Assembly (NCBI GenBank): GCA_021783095.1
Contig: JAJXUG010000013.1
Coordinates: 1-64,000, forward strand
Source: Chloroflexota bacterium
Lineage (GTDB): Bacteria > Chloroflexota > Limnocylindria > Limnocylindrales > CSP1-4
Reading direction: 5' to 3'
Length of the DNA stretch: 64,000 nucleotides
The translations under genes were made by a program, and so were the position numbers. Shown piece by piece: positions 16,767-25,505 of the stretch (positions within the stretch are counted from its first letter, which is position 1; every line of letters starts with the position of its first letter). The notes below the pieces were generated by a model. It worked only from the letters and a program-made list of their open reading frames with translations. It searched no databases and was not told the origin of the DNA.

Positions 16767-17273
16767 CTACGCTCCGAGCCGCTTGCTGAACACCACCATG
16801 TCGCGCCCGTCGCCCTCGTAGTCCGGGTAGGCACTGGTGCCGTAGAGGCGCTGCGTGCCCGGGCCGTCGTCCACGCCGAAGCCGATCGCGGTGTGGAAGC
16901 CGATCGAGACCCGGTTGCCGGCCCAGGTGATCGCCCGGACTTCGCGCACCCCGCGGGCGGCCACGTCGTCGAAGAAGTGCTGATAGAGGTCGCGGCCGAG
17001 GCCTCGCTTCCGGTGGTTCGGGCTGGTCGCGACCATGTGGACGTAGCCGACGGCCGGGTCGTCCGGGCTGACGAAGCCGACCAGGAAGCCCGCGAGCGTG
17101 CCGTCGGCCGTCTCGGCGATCCACGACGTGCCGGTGAAGAACTGCAGCCACAGGCGCGGGAGCAGGTGGGCGAGCTGGCGGCCGCCCCACCAGTCGTCGA
17201 CGACGGCGACCAGCCGCCGGTGGTCGGCCTCGACCGGGCGCCGGAACGCCAGCGGCGCCGTGCGCGCCTCCAC
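16767..17273 (-). CDS. GNAT-family N-acetyltransferase
   Basis: 168 residues. FRRPVEADHRRLVAVVDDWW begins the fold. VGYVHMVATSPNHRKRGLGR carries the acetyl-CoA loop (RKRGLGR), and GNRVSIGFHTAIGFGVDDGP the conserved late segment. The substrate is unknown. It starts 12 nt after the M20 amidohydrolase stop, so it is likely co-transcribed with it. Confidence 0.87.
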   Translation of the reverse strand: MEARTAPLAFRRPVEADHRRLVAVVDDWWGGRQLAHLLPRLWLQFFTGTSWIAETADGTLAGFLVGFVSPDDPAVGYVHMVATSPNHRKRGLGRDLYQHFFDDVAARGVREVRAITWAGNRVSIGFHTAIGFGVDDGPGTQRLYGTSAYPDYEGDGRDMVVFSKRLGA

Positions 17274-17285
17274 GCCGCTACGCCC

Positions 17286-18503
17286 TCACGCCTCGCCCCG
17301 GAACTCCCGCCACGCCGCGGCGGCCTTGGCGGGGTCGAGCAGCAGGTCGAGCGCCGTCTGCGCGACGAGCGTGGCGGCCAGCAGGACCGTCCGGTCGGCG
17401 CGCGGGGTGGCAGCGGCCTCCCGGAACTCGACGGTGTGGCCCGGGACCGGCGTGTCGCTGATCGCGAGGTCGGGGTGGATCGCCGGCAGCGCCCAGGACA
17501 CGTTGGCCATGTCGGTCGAGCCCGACGTCGGGTCCTTGCCCTGATCCTCGATCCCGAGCGCCGCGGCGTTGGCGACCCACAGGTCGGCGAGCACGTGGTT
17601 GTGCTTCATCGTGCTCGCATAGCCGCTGTACTCGACGGTCACCTCGACGTCGGCCGCCTTTGCCGCCGCCTCGCACAGGACGGTGAACCGGCGCTTCATG
17701 ACCTCGTAGTAGGGCTGGTCGGCCGAGCGGATCATGAACCAGGCCTTCGTGCGGCTGGGGATGATGTTCGCCGCGGTGCCGCCCTCCTGGATGACCCCGT
17801 GGACGCGGCAGTGCGTCGGCAGCTGCTGGCGCCACAGCCCGACGCTCACGAACAGCCCGATCATCGCGTCGAGCGCGTTGCGGCCCATCCACGGGTCCGA
17901 GGCCGCGTGCGCGGCGAAGCCGGTGAAGGTGACCACCACGTCCTCCGACGCGAGCGGCGCGCACTCGACGTGGTTGCGGTCGCAGGGGTGGTAGAGCAGC
18001 GCGGCGTCGAGGCCCTCGAACAGGCCGTCGCGCAGCATGATCGCCTTGCCGCTCCCCCGCTCCTCCGCCGGCGTGCCGAGGAACACCACCTCGCCCGCCC
18101 ACGCGTCGCGAACGGCTGCGAGCCCGAGCGCCGCGCCCACGCCCGACGCTGCCATCGTGTTGTGCCCGCAGCCGTGGCCCAGGCCGGGCAGCGCATCGTA
18201 CTCGGCGAGCACGCCGACCCGCGGGCCGTCGCCGCCCCTGCCGCCGACCAGCCGGCCGCGCACCGCGGTCTCGAGGCTGCCTGGGCCGCGCTCCACGGCG
18301 TACCCGTGGCGCTCGATGACCTCGGCGACGGCGGCGGCGGCGTAGCGTTCCTCGAAGGCGGGCTCCGGGTTGGCGTGGATCCGGTGCGAGAGGTCGAGGA
18401 GCTCCTCGCTGGCGGCGGCGATGGCGGCGCCGGCGCGCGCCTTCACGTCCGAGAACGGCCCGGCCGGCGTGGACGACGTGAGCAGGGCGGCGGGGTCGGT
18501 CAC
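17286..18503 (-). CDS. M20-family metallopeptidase/amidohydrolase (ACY1L2/AbgB-like)
   Basis: 405 residues. The N-terminal helix ELLDLSHRIHANPEPAFEE is the amidohydrolase signature. Metal-binding blocks are LAEYDALPGLGHGCGHN and GTPAEERGSGK, followed by a dimerisation domain (FTGFAAHAASDPWMGRNALD) and a terminal ligand region (GSTDMANVSWALPAIHP). The GCGHN and STDMGNVS-type blocks place it with the aminoacylase-1-like 2 / AbgB group that cleaves N-acyl or dipeptide amide bonds. The exact substrate is unknown. It forms a minus-strand unit with the small membrane protein upstream and a GNAT downstream. Confidence 0.88.
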   Translation of the reverse strand: MTDPAALLTSSTPAGPFSDVKARAGAAIAAASEELLDLSHRIHANPEPAFEERYAAAAVAEVIERHGYAVERGPGSLETAVRGRLVGGRGGDGPRVGVLAEYDALPGLGHGCGHNTMAASGVGAALGLAAVRDAWAGEVVFLGTPAEERGSGKAIMLRDGLFEGLDAALLYHPCDRNHVECAPLASEDVVVTFTGFAAHAASDPWMGRNALDAMIGLFVSVGLWRQQLPTHCRVHGVIQEGGTAANIIPSRTKAWFMIRSADQPYYEVMKRRFTVLCEAAAKAADVEVTVEYSGYASTMKHNHVLADLWVANAAALGIEDQGKDPTSGSTDMANVSWALPAIHPDLAISDTPVPGHTVEFREAAATPRADRTVLLAATLVAQTALDLLLDPAKAAAAWREFRGEA

Positions 18504-18516
18504 GAAGCGATGCCTC

Positions 18517-18891
18517 CTAGCGCTCGGCCGAGAGCGTGATCTCGGCCACGACGAAGATGGCGGCGAGGAACAGCAGGATGGGGAGCTGGAATGCGCCCAC
18601 GACGCGCAGGACCACGATCACCGCGACGAACAGCCCCGCCCAGGCACCGCGCCGGACGGCCCGGAACCAGTCGCCGTTGTAGGCGATGCGCCGATGGCGG
18701 CCGAAGACGACGAGCCAGGCCAGGGGCGCGCAGGTGAGCCCGACTGCCAGGGCGATCAGCAGCGCGCCCTCGTACCCCGCGACGGCGTCAGCGTACGGGT
18801 CGCGCGTCGTGACCAGGATGCCGACGAGCACCCAGACGACGCCTGCGGCGCCGAGCAGGCCGATGTTCGCGAGGCGGTCTCGGGTCTCCAC
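18517..18891 (-). CDS. Small four-helix integral membrane protein
   Basis: 124 residues with about four hydrophobic segments (GLLGAAGVVWVLVGILV, ALLIALAVGLTCAPLAWLVV, GAWAGLFVAVIVVLRVVG, LPILLFLAAIFVVAEITL) and short polar loops. No family or catalytic motif recognised. It lies 13 nt upstream of the M20 gene, so possibly the same transcript. Confidence 0.75.
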   Translation of the reverse strand: METRDRLANIGLLGAAGVVWVLVGILVTTRDPYADAVAGYEGALLIALAVGLTCAPLAWLVVFGRHRRIAYNGDWFRAVRRGAWAGLFVAVIVVLRVVGAFQLPILLFLAAIFVVAEITLSAER

Positions 18892-18972
18892 GGCCCGAGT
18901 GTACGGGGCGTCGGGCGACCCGCGGCGGTGGCGCTGCGCAGGGCGGCCCGCGGGTGCGGGACCCGATAGACC

Positions 18973-19758
18973 CTACCCGTCGAGCCGCGCGATCACCGCC
19001 TCCAGTTCATCGAGGGATGCGATCACAGCATCGGCCTCGACCGAATCGTCGCGCTCGCTGCCGGGGAGCGGCGAGTCGTCGGGCCGCGTCGAGAGCCAGA
19101 CCGCCCGCCAGCCCGCACGCTTCGCCCCGACGACGTCCGCCGCCCAGTCGTCCCCGACGTGGAGGACGGCGTTGGGCGGCGGGTCGCCCAAGGCGGCGCG
19201 GGCCGCGGCGAAGATCGCGGGGTGGGGCTTGATCGTCCCGACGCGCTGGCTCACCACGATGGCGCTCAGGTGCTCGGCCCAGCCGGCGGCCTCGCAGTAC
19301 CGGTCGATCGTCCTGGCGAGCGGCCAGTTCGACAGGACCGCGACCCTGCGGTCCCGGGCCAGCCGCTCGATCAGCGCACCTGCGCCGGGCGCCGCGGGCA
19401 GCGCCTCGACGAACGCCGCCGAGTAGACCTCGACGGCCCAGGCGACCTCGGCCGGGTCGGTGCGCCGCGCGGCCGCCTCGTCGTCCCAGCGCTCGTGCTG
19501 CGGGGGAGGCGGCACCCCGCGCAGGCGCGCCAGGACGCGGACGATCCGCTGCGCGAGGTCCACCTCGCGGAACTGCGGCACCTCCTCGCGGAACTGCCGC
19601 TGGCGCTCCTCGTGCCACGCGGTCAACACGTCGGCCACCTCGAACGGCCCAAGGCGCTCCGCCATGCCCTGCGCGGTGATCGCCACGACGCCGCGCAGCG
19701 CCGCCGCCGGCACGGGGACCAGCGTGTTGCCGAAGTCCAGCGTGACGGCCCCGATCAC
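18973..19758 (-). CDS. HAD-superfamily hydrolase
   Basis: 261 residues. Motif I is LDFGNTLVP (D-x-G variant of DxDGT), motif II VLSNWP, and motif III GTIKPHPAIF followed by motif IV LHVGDDWAADVVGAKRAG. A helical cap follows motif I. This is the haloacid-dehalogenase-like phosphatase fold, and the substrate is unknown. Motif I lacks the second Asp (Asn in its place), as in dehalogenase-type members. Start GTG 19758 overlaps the methyltransferase TGA (GTGA). Confidence 0.85.
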   Translation of the reverse strand: MIGAVTLDFGNTLVPVPAAALRGVVAITAQGMAERLGPFEVADVLTAWHEERQRQFREEVPQFREVDLAQRIVRVLARLRGVPPPPQHERWDDEAAARRTDPAEVAWAVEVYSAAFVEALPAAPGAGALIERLARDRRVAVLSNWPLARTIDRYCEAAGWAEHLSAIVVSQRVGTIKPHPAIFAAARAALGDPPPNAVLHVGDDWAADVVGAKRAGWRAVWLSTRPDDSPLPGSERDDSVEADAVIASLDELEAVIARLDG

Positions 19759-20684
19759 GGGCTCGCCCCTGGCCCGCCCGGGGGCTCGCCGGGGGACGCG
19801 ACACCCCCAGCCTCGGCTGCCAGCCGCCGTCGCGCGATCTCCACCGCCTCGGGATTGCGGTCCGTCAGCAGCCACCGCCGCCCGAGGCGCGCCGCCGCGA
19901 CCCCCGTCGTCCCGCTGCCGGCGTACGGGTCCAGCACGAGGTCCCCGGGCCGGCTGGACGCGGCGACGATCCGCTCGAGCAGCCGGACGGGCTTCTGCGT
20001 GGGGTACCCCGTCCGCTCCCTCGACCCCGGCGGCACGATGGTCATCCACCACACGTCGGTGGGGACCTTGCCCCGCGACGCCTTCTCGGGGCCGACGAGG
20101 CCGGGCGCCATGTACGGGACGCGGTCGATCGCGTCGCGCTCGAACGTCCACCGGTCTCCCCTGGCGTACCACAGGATCGTGTCGTGCTTGCGCGGCCAGC
20201 GGTCGGGCGAGCGGCCGCCGTAGTCGTAGGCCCAGACGATCTCGTTGAGGAACCGCTCCGGACCGAACACCTCGTCGAGCAGGAGGCGGACGTGGTGCAC
20301 GGTGCGCCAGTCGACGTGGAGGTACAGGGACCCGTCCGGCGCGAGGACGCGGTGGAGCTCCCGGACCCGCTCGCGGAGTGCGCCGAGGTGCTCAGGCAGC
20401 GGCAGGCCGTCGTCGTACGCGAGGTCGCTGGTCACCTCATAGCGCTCGCGCCCGCCGCGGAACCCCCGGCGCTCCCGCTCCCCGGCGCCGAGGCGGATGG
20501 TCTGAAGGCGGCGCGAGGCCCCCGTGGCGAACGGCGGGTCCGCGTAGGCGAGGTCCACGCTGCCGTCCGGCAGCGCCCCCAGGAGCGCGAGGTTGTCCGC
20601 CTCCACGACGGCGCCTCGCTCCCGCCCCGCGACCACCGCATCGACTGCCGCGCGCGCCGCCGGGTCGAGCCTGCCCATCGTCAT
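19755..20684 (-). CDS. Site-specific DNA methyltransferase (beta-type, DPPF)
   Basis: 309 residues. The catalytic motif IV DPPF (49-52) comes before the SAM-binding motif I DPYAGSGTTG, the order of beta-class amino-methyltransferases (m6A or m4C). GYPTQKPVRLLERI is the usual segment between them, and LYLHVDWRTVHHVRLLLDEV and NEIVWAYDYGGRS are family blocks. No endonuclease gene is adjacent, so it is an orphan by position. ATG 20684 overlaps the helicase stop (ATGA), linking it to DNA-processing genes. The recognition site cannot be read from sequence. Confidence 0.88.
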   Translation of the reverse strand: MTMGRLDPAARAAVDAVVAGRERGAVVEADNLALLGALPDGSVDLAYADPPFATGASRRLQTIRLGAGERERRGFRGGRERYEVTSDLAYDDGLPLPEHLGALRERVRELHRVLAPDGSLYLHVDWRTVHHVRLLLDEVFGPERFLNEIVWAYDYGGRSPDRWPRKHDTILWYARGDRWTFERDAIDRVPYMAPGLVGPEKASRGKVPTDVWWMTIVPPGSRERTGYPTQKPVRLLERIVAASSRPGDLVLDPYAGSGTTGVAAARLGRRWLLTDRNPEAVEIARRRLAAEAGGVASPGEPPGGPGASP

Positions 20685-23600
20685 CGGGCGGCCGAGGACG
20701 GGCAGATCTCGCGGAAGGCACAGAACCCGCACGCGATGTAGTCAGGCTTGGGCCCGAAATCGCGAGCCCGGATCCCCGCCGCCGCGCCCCGGACGGCCTC
20801 GCGCGCCTTGTCGATCCGCTGGCGGTCCACGGGCGCGGTCCCCACGAGGCCCGTGTCGAGGAAGTGGAGCGCCACCTCGTCGGGCAGCCGGCCGGTCATC
20901 GCCTCGTAGGCCATCGCGTAGATGGAGAGCTGGAGCGACTTCCTGGCCCGCTCGCGGGCCTTCGCCGGGTCACGCACATCCGACGACTTGTAGTCCGTGA
21001 TGACGACGTACTCGGGCGCGAGGTCGAGCGCGGGCTGGACGACGTCGGCCGCGAACGTGCCGTCCCCGTGGGCGCCCGGCGCCGGGGGGGACCCCGGCGC
21101 ACGCGGTGCGATGTCGACCCGGTCGAACCGGCCCCGGACGCGATCCCCGTCAAGCTGGAACGAGAAGTCGCGCTCGACGTAGGCGGGGATGACCGCGCCC
21201 GGCCGCAGCTGCTCCTCGCGGAACCGGCGGAGCGCCTCCCGCCCGGACGCCAGGCGCGCCACCTCGTGCTCCCGCGAGAGGAACCCCTCGCTCGACCAGG
21301 CCGCCTCGAAGGCCGCGTACAGCGCGTCCTCGCTCATGACCTCGCCTCGCGCGTGGCGCTTGTGGAACTCGGACACGGCCAGGTGGAGGGCGGCGCCGTA
21401 GATGATCGAGTGGTGCGGCGCCAGCGGGACCCTCAGCAGGTGCGCGAACTTGTACTTGAGCGGGCAGGTGAGGTAGTCGTCGATCGCGTAGAAGCTCAGG
21501 GTCAGGGGCTCGTCGTCGCGGCGCGGGACGGCTGCCGGGACGGCGTCCGTCCGCTCCAGACTCGCGAGCCGGTCCAGCGGGCGCTGCGCCTTCGCCCCGG
21601 TGCCCACCGTGCCGGCCGCCACCGGTAGGTCCAGCGCCTCCAGCACGAACGGGGACACCCGCCGGGCCCGCGCCCCGCCGTAGTCGGCCGCGTGCGAGAG
21701 GATCAGCTCGTCGCGCGCCCGGGTCATCCCCACGTAGAACAGCCGCCGCTCCTCCTGGAGCTGGTAGTCGCCCTCGGGCAGGGTCTCGTCCACGAGCTCC
21801 ACTGGCAGCGAGAGCGGCTCCCGGCGCGCAGTCGCCGGGAAACGGCCGGACACCAGCCCCGGCAGGTACACGACCGGGAACTCGAGGCCCTTCGCCTTGT
21901 GCACGGTCATGACCGCCACGGCGTCCGCGTCGGGGTCGATGTCCGCGGTGGCCGGGTCGTCGCCCGCGTGGATCAGCGTCTGGAGGTGGGGGGCGAGGAA
22001 GATCGCCCGGTCGTCGGGGAGCAGCGCGGACTGGGCCCGGACGATGTCGAAGAAGCGGGCGAGGTTCGAGAGCGCCTCCTCCGCCGCGACCGTCCCGGCC
22101 GACGCCAGCCGCTTGAGCCAGCCGGTCTCCCGCAGGAACGCGTACGCCACCTCGCCCGCGGGCCGTTCGTGCGCGAGCGCCGTGAAGCGCCCGAGGTCCG
22201 CCACGAGCCGGGCCGCCGCCGTCCGCGTCTGCGGGGCGAGGCGCAGGATTCCCGGCTGCCGCCCCAGCTCCTCGAGCACCTCGAGGACCGAGCGGTTCCG
22301 CCGGCGCGCCATCTGGACGATCGCCGCGAGGTCCTCGCCGCCGAGTCCGTAGAGCTCCGACGCCGCCAGCCCGTAGACGTCGACCGACGATCCTGGGTCG
22401 GCCATGGCGCGCAGGAACGAGAGCAGCAGCTTGACCTCGGGCCGCGCGTACAGCCCGCTGGTCCCCGAGAAGCGCCACGGGATGCCCTCGAGGTTGAGCG
22501 ACCGCAGCACCGGGTCCGCCGCTGCGTTCGAGCGCACCAGCACCGCCATGTCTCGGGCGGCCGCACCCTCGGCGATCCGCCGCGCGATGTCCTTGGCGAT
22601 CCAGTCCGCCTCTTCCGTCCCGGTGGCGAACGCCTCGTGGCGGACCGGCGCCGCGGCCTTCCCCTTGCGGGTGGCGACGAGGCGCTTGACGATCCCCGCC
22701 CGCACCTCCAGGCGATCCGGGTCGTTGTGGCGGACGAGCCGGTACGAGGCGTCCAGGATGGGCGCCCGGGAACGGTAGTTGCGCCGGAGCACGACCACCT
22801 TGGCCGCCCGGTACCGCTCGCGGAACTCGAGGATGTTGCTGATGGCCGCGCCGCGGAATTTGTAGATGGACTGGTCGTCGTCGCCCACGACCGTCACGTT
22901 GCGGTGCCGCTGGGCGAGCAGCGCGACGAGCTCCGCCTGGGCGCGGTTAGTGTCCTGGAACTCGTCTACCAGCACGTACTTGAAACGGCGCTGGACCGAA
23001 TCGCGCGCGACGGGCGACTCCCGCAGCAGCCGCAGCGCGAGCGACACCTGGTCCCCGAAGTCCACCGCCCCGTGCGCCGCGAGCAGGCGCTGGTAGCTGC
23101 CGTACGCGCGCGCCAGCTCAAGCCGCCTGCGCGCCTCCTCCGCCAGCGCGAGCGCCGCCTCCCGATCCCCGGCCGGGTCCGCCTCGGCCGCCTCCAGCGC
23201 CGCGGCCGCGGTCTCCGCCAGGGCCTCCGCGTGCACGAGGAACGCATCGGGCGACACGTCTTCGTCCTTCGCCCGGCTGAACAGCGTGGCCAGGGCGTCG
23301 AGGAACTTCGTGGGGTCTCCGAGCGGGCGGTACTCGTCCAGCCCGAGCTCGAACACGCGCTCCCGCAGGAACACCACTGTCTCCGGCCGGCTCAGGACCC
23401 GGAGGTCCGTGGGCAGGCCGAGCTCGAGCGCGAACTCCCGGAGCAGCCGGTCCCCGAAGGCATGGAACGTGGAGATGGCCGTGTCCGTGTAGCCGTACGG
23501 GACCAGCTGGTCCACGCGGGTCTGCATCTCGTCCGCGGCCTGGTCCGTGAAGGTGAGGGCGAGGATCTCCGACGGCTTCGCGCGCCGCGTGGCGATCAGC

Positions 23601-23878
23601 CATGCGATCCGCCGCGTGATCACCTGCGTCTTGCCGGTGCCCGCGCCCGCGACCACGAGCAGCGGCCCGTCACCGTGCGTCACCGCGCGGAGCTGCTCCC
23701 GGTTGAGCCCGGCGAGGAGGTCCTTGAGGCCGTCTCCACCATGCGCCTCCGGGGCGCTCGATGGAGCGGGGACGGACAGCGCACCACCCCAGACCGGGAT
23801 CTGGACGAGGGCCGCGGGCTCCCCGCGGCGGCCGCGACGGGTCACCTTGCCGGGCGGGGGTTCACGGAGCTCGAGCAC
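20681..23878 (-). CDS. UvrD/PcrA-type helicase fused to a PD-(D/E)XK nuclease with Fe-S cysteines
   Basis: 1065 residues. The SF1 helicase core shows NREQLRAVTH, Walker A VAGAGTGKTQ, FTDQAADEM, Walker B VDEFQDTN, GDDDQSIYKFRGA, VMTVHKAKGLEFPVVYLPGL and FYVGMTRARDEL. The last 250 residues are a RecB-like nuclease: YLTCPLKYKFAHL starts it, ITDYKSSDVR holds the catalytic D and K, and the C-terminus ACGFCAFREIC together with the earlier Cys gives the four-Cys pattern of AddB-type Fe-S nucleases. It probably processes DNA ends or gaps. The first 45 residues before the conserved LAGLNREQ are poorly conserved, so the GTG 23878 start is uncertain. Translationally coupled to the DNA methyltransferase. 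Confidence 0.9.
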   Translation of the reverse strand: MLELREPPPGKVTRRGRRGEPAALVQIPVWGGALSVPAPSSAPEAHGGDGLKDLLAGLNREQLRAVTHGDGPLLVVAGAGTGKTQVITRRIAWLIATRRAKPSEILALTFTDQAADEMQTRVDQLVPYGYTDTAISTFHAFGDRLLREFALELGLPTDLRVLSRPETVVFLRERVFELGLDEYRPLGDPTKFLDALATLFSRAKDEDVSPDAFLVHAEALAETAAAALEAAEADPAGDREAALALAEEARRRLELARAYGSYQRLLAAHGAVDFGDQVSLALRLLRESPVARDSVQRRFKYVLVDEFQDTNRAQAELVALLAQRHRNVTVVGDDDQSIYKFRGAAISNILEFRERYRAAKVVVLRRNYRSRAPILDASYRLVRHNDPDRLEVRAGIVKRLVATRKGKAAAPVRHEAFATGTEEADWIAKDIARRIAEGAAARDMAVLVRSNAAADPVLRSLNLEGIPWRFSGTSGLYARPEVKLLLSFLRAMADPGSSVDVYGLAASELYGLGGEDLAAIVQMARRRNRSVLEVLEELGRQPGILRLAPQTRTAAARLVADLGRFTALAHERPAGEVAYAFLRETGWLKRLASAGTVAAEEALSNLARFFDIVRAQSALLPDDRAIFLAPHLQTLIHAGDDPATADIDPDADAVAVMTVHKAKGLEFPVVYLPGLVSGRFPATARREPLSLPVELVDETLPEGDYQLQEERRLFYVGMTRARDELILSHAADYGGARARRVSPFVLEALDLPVAAGTVGTGAKAQRPLDRLASLERTDAVPAAVPRRDDEPLTLSFYAIDDYLTCPLKYKFAHLLRVPLAPHHSIIYGAALHLAVSEFHKRHARGEVMSEDALYAAFEAAWSSEGFLSREHEVARLASGREALRRFREEQLRPGAVIPAYVERDFSFQLDGDRVRGRFDRVDIAPRAPGSPPAPGAHGDGTFAADVVQPALDLAPEYVVITDYKSSDVRDPAKARERARKSLQLSIYAMAYEAMTGRLPDEVALHFLDTGLVGTAPVDRQRIDKAREAVRGAAAGIRARDFGPKPDYIACGFCAFREICPSSAAR

Positions 23879-23933
23879 GGGGCCACCGTGCCTTGGCGCC
23901 GTGCCAGCTCAGGTGTCACGGCGGCCCGCCCGA

Positions 23934-24437
23934 TCAGGACGACTTCGCGCCCGCATCCTGCTTGGCCATCGCCTGGCGGAGGGCTTCGGACTCCTCGTCC
24001 GACAGCGCCGCCTCGGCGCGGCCGCCCACCACCGACTTCGCGTAGATCCGGGTGTTCTGGCGGGCGTGCAGGCTGCTGATCACCACGCCGTCTCCGTTCG
24101 CGTCGAGCAGGGCCACCGCGAAGCTCTGGTTGCCGCCCGTGTCCTCGAACGGGTTGTAGCGGACCAGCCCCGTGCGCTGGATCGCCACCCTCTGGTCTGC
24201 CTCCAGCCGGGAGGTGCGCCCGCGCAGCTGCTCGACCCCGCCCGAGAGCGCCCCCACGCGCTCGAGCGTTGCGTGGAGCGTGGACTCGAGGCTGGTCCCG
24301 TCTCCGCCCCGCGTCAGGCCCGCCAGGCGGCGGTCGAGGGCGGCCGAGCGCCGCCAGAGCATCGCGACCAGCACGAACAGAACGACGACGGCGATGGCGA
24401 GGGCGGCGATGGCGATGCCGCTGCTGGTGGGGTCCAA
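23934..24437 (-). CDS. DUF4446 family membrane-anchored protein
   Basis: 167 residues. An N-terminal membrane helix (GIAIAALAIAVVVLFVLVAM) is followed by a helical linker and the DUF4446 core, LVRYNPFEDTGGNQSFAVAL followed by LDANGDGVVISSLHARQNT and RIYAKSVVGG. The family is widespread in Firmicutes and Chloroflexota with unknown function. The start is TTG 24437, supported by a strong GGGAGGA ribosome binding site 5 nt upstream. Confidence 0.88.
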   Translation of the reverse strand: MDPTSSGIAIAALAIAVVVLFVLVAMLWRRSAALDRRLAGLTRGGDGTSLESTLHATLERVGALSGGVEQLRGRTSRLEADQRVAIQRTGLVRYNPFEDTGGNQSFAVALLDANGDGVVISSLHARQNTRIYAKSVVGGRAEAALSDEESEALRQAMAKQDAGAKSS

Positions 24438-24562
24438 TGCTTCCTCCCGGTCAGGCGAGCCCGAGTCTATCAGCGGGACGCCCCGCCACGGACCCGGTGT
24501 ATCCTCCCCGCCGACGGCCTCGCGCCCGCGAAGGCCGCTACCAGGAGGCCCGAGACCCCGAC

Positions 24563-24955
24563 ATGGCGAAGCGTGTGCGCGGCAGCGTCCGTCCCGGCCA
24601 GCGCCGGCCCATCGACCGCCGACCGGCTGGTGCCACGGCGTCGGGCTCGAGTGCGACGGTGGAGCCGCGCCCGGCGGGCCTCACGTCGATCGAGGAGGCT
24701 CGCGCCGCCGAGCTGGAGCAGGCGCTGCTGGCACAGGAGCGGCAGGCCGAGGCCTCCCGCGCGAGGGCCAGGGAGCGCGCCACTCGCGAGGCCCCCAGCG
24801 GCACCGGCGGCTCGCTCGCGGTGCGCGCCGAGCAGGAGTACGCCTACGTCGCTCGCGACGTGCGCCAGATCGGCGAGATGGCCGTCCTGATGCTCGCGAT
24901 CCTGTTCGGGCTCTGGTTCCTGATCGACATCGCGAAGGTGTTCCCGATCCATTAG
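24563..24955 (+). CDS. Small C-terminally anchored membrane protein
   Basis: 130 residues. A basic N-terminus (MAKRVRGSVRPGQRRPIDRR) and a helical Glu/Ala/Arg-rich middle precede one transmembrane helix at the very end (MAVLMLAILFGLWFLIDIAK). AGGAGG lies at 24543-24548, 14 nt before the ATG, and a TATCCT box lies near 24500. No family recognised; the YAYVARDVRQI segment before the helix looks conserved in style. It diverges from DUF4446. Confidence 0.7.
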   Translation: MAKRVRGSVRPGQRRPIDRRPAGATASGSSATVEPRPAGLTSIEEARAAELEQALLAQERQAEASRARARERATREAPSGTGGSLAVRAEQEYAYVARDVRQIGEMAVLMLAILFGLWFLIDIAKVFPIH

Positions 24956-25020
24956 GCCTGGTCGGGCGCGTCGCGTGCCATCCTGCGAATCTCCTTCTGC
25001 TTCGCCGCAGACGGCCCCAC

Positions 25021-25150
25021 ATCTCCTCCGGAGGGGGCTTGTCCGCCGGATGCCCGCCCGAATGGCAGATTCCGCAACCTTCGGCCCCCGTATCCCCTCT
25101 CCGCGGCGATGTGGGCCCTCCCGCCGCGATAGGCGCCTCCCGGAGGAGAT
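25021..25150. repeat. Inverted-repeat-bounded intergenic segment
   Basis: ATCTCCTCCGGAGG at 25021-25034 is matched by the near reverse complement CCTCCCGGAGGAGAT at 25136-25150, enclosing about 100 nt with no plausible gene. A second inverted pair (CCCCACATC at about 25015 and GATGTGGG at about 25117) lies close by. It could be a small non-autonomous element or a long hairpin. It lies just past the point where the VOC-protein remnant loses similarity. Confidence 0.4.
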
Positions 25151-25177
25151 TCGGGGCTTCGCGTCGCCGGGTTGCGT

Positions 25178-25387
25178 GGCGCCGGGCGCGGCAAGGTCGT
25201 CGCACACGAGGGGGAGCTCATCGCTCGGTGCGGTGGCCGGGCGAACCGCGACTTCGGCCGCCGGCAGCGCGAAGATCAGCCAGCCGCCACCGGCATCGAC
25301 CGACGGCAGGTGCAGGGCGCGGCCACGGAAGTCCCGCGTCTGCTCCGCGGCCGAGGTGAACAGGATGACCTCCCCGCCCCGGATCAT
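25178..25387 (-). pseudogene. Truncated VOC/glyoxalase-family gene remnant
   Basis: An ATG at 25387 with an excellent AGGAGG ribosome binding site begins MIRGGEVILFTSAAEQTRDF, then LPSVDAGGGWLIFALPAAEV and ELPLVCDDL. This matches the N-terminal half of VOC (glyoxalase/dioxygenase-like) proteins of the PSVDAGGGWLIFALP type. After about 65 residues the similarity stops (AAPGATQPGDAKPR...) and the second metal-ligand half is missing. The frame stays open far downstream but no longer looks like protein. I read it as a broken gene whose 3' part was lost, next to an inverted-repeat segment. Confidence 0.55.
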
Positions 25388-25493
25388 GCTGGCCTCCTTT
25401 CGGTTGTGCGGTGCTGCGCGCGGCGAGTCTGGCAGCGGCCTCGCCAGCGCCCTGCCGGTGACAGCCGCGCGCCTCCCGTCCGCCGCCGACACG

Positions 25494-25499
25494 TAGACT
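25494..25499 (+). promoter_or_regulatory. Candidate -10 element (TAGACT), leaderless rarA transcript
   Basis: TAGACT ends 6 nt before the rarA GTG. With transcription starting about 7 nt after a -10 box, the mRNA would begin at or very near the start codon. No ribosome binding site is seen. Confidence 0.4.
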
Positions 25500-25505
25500 G
25501 CTCGC

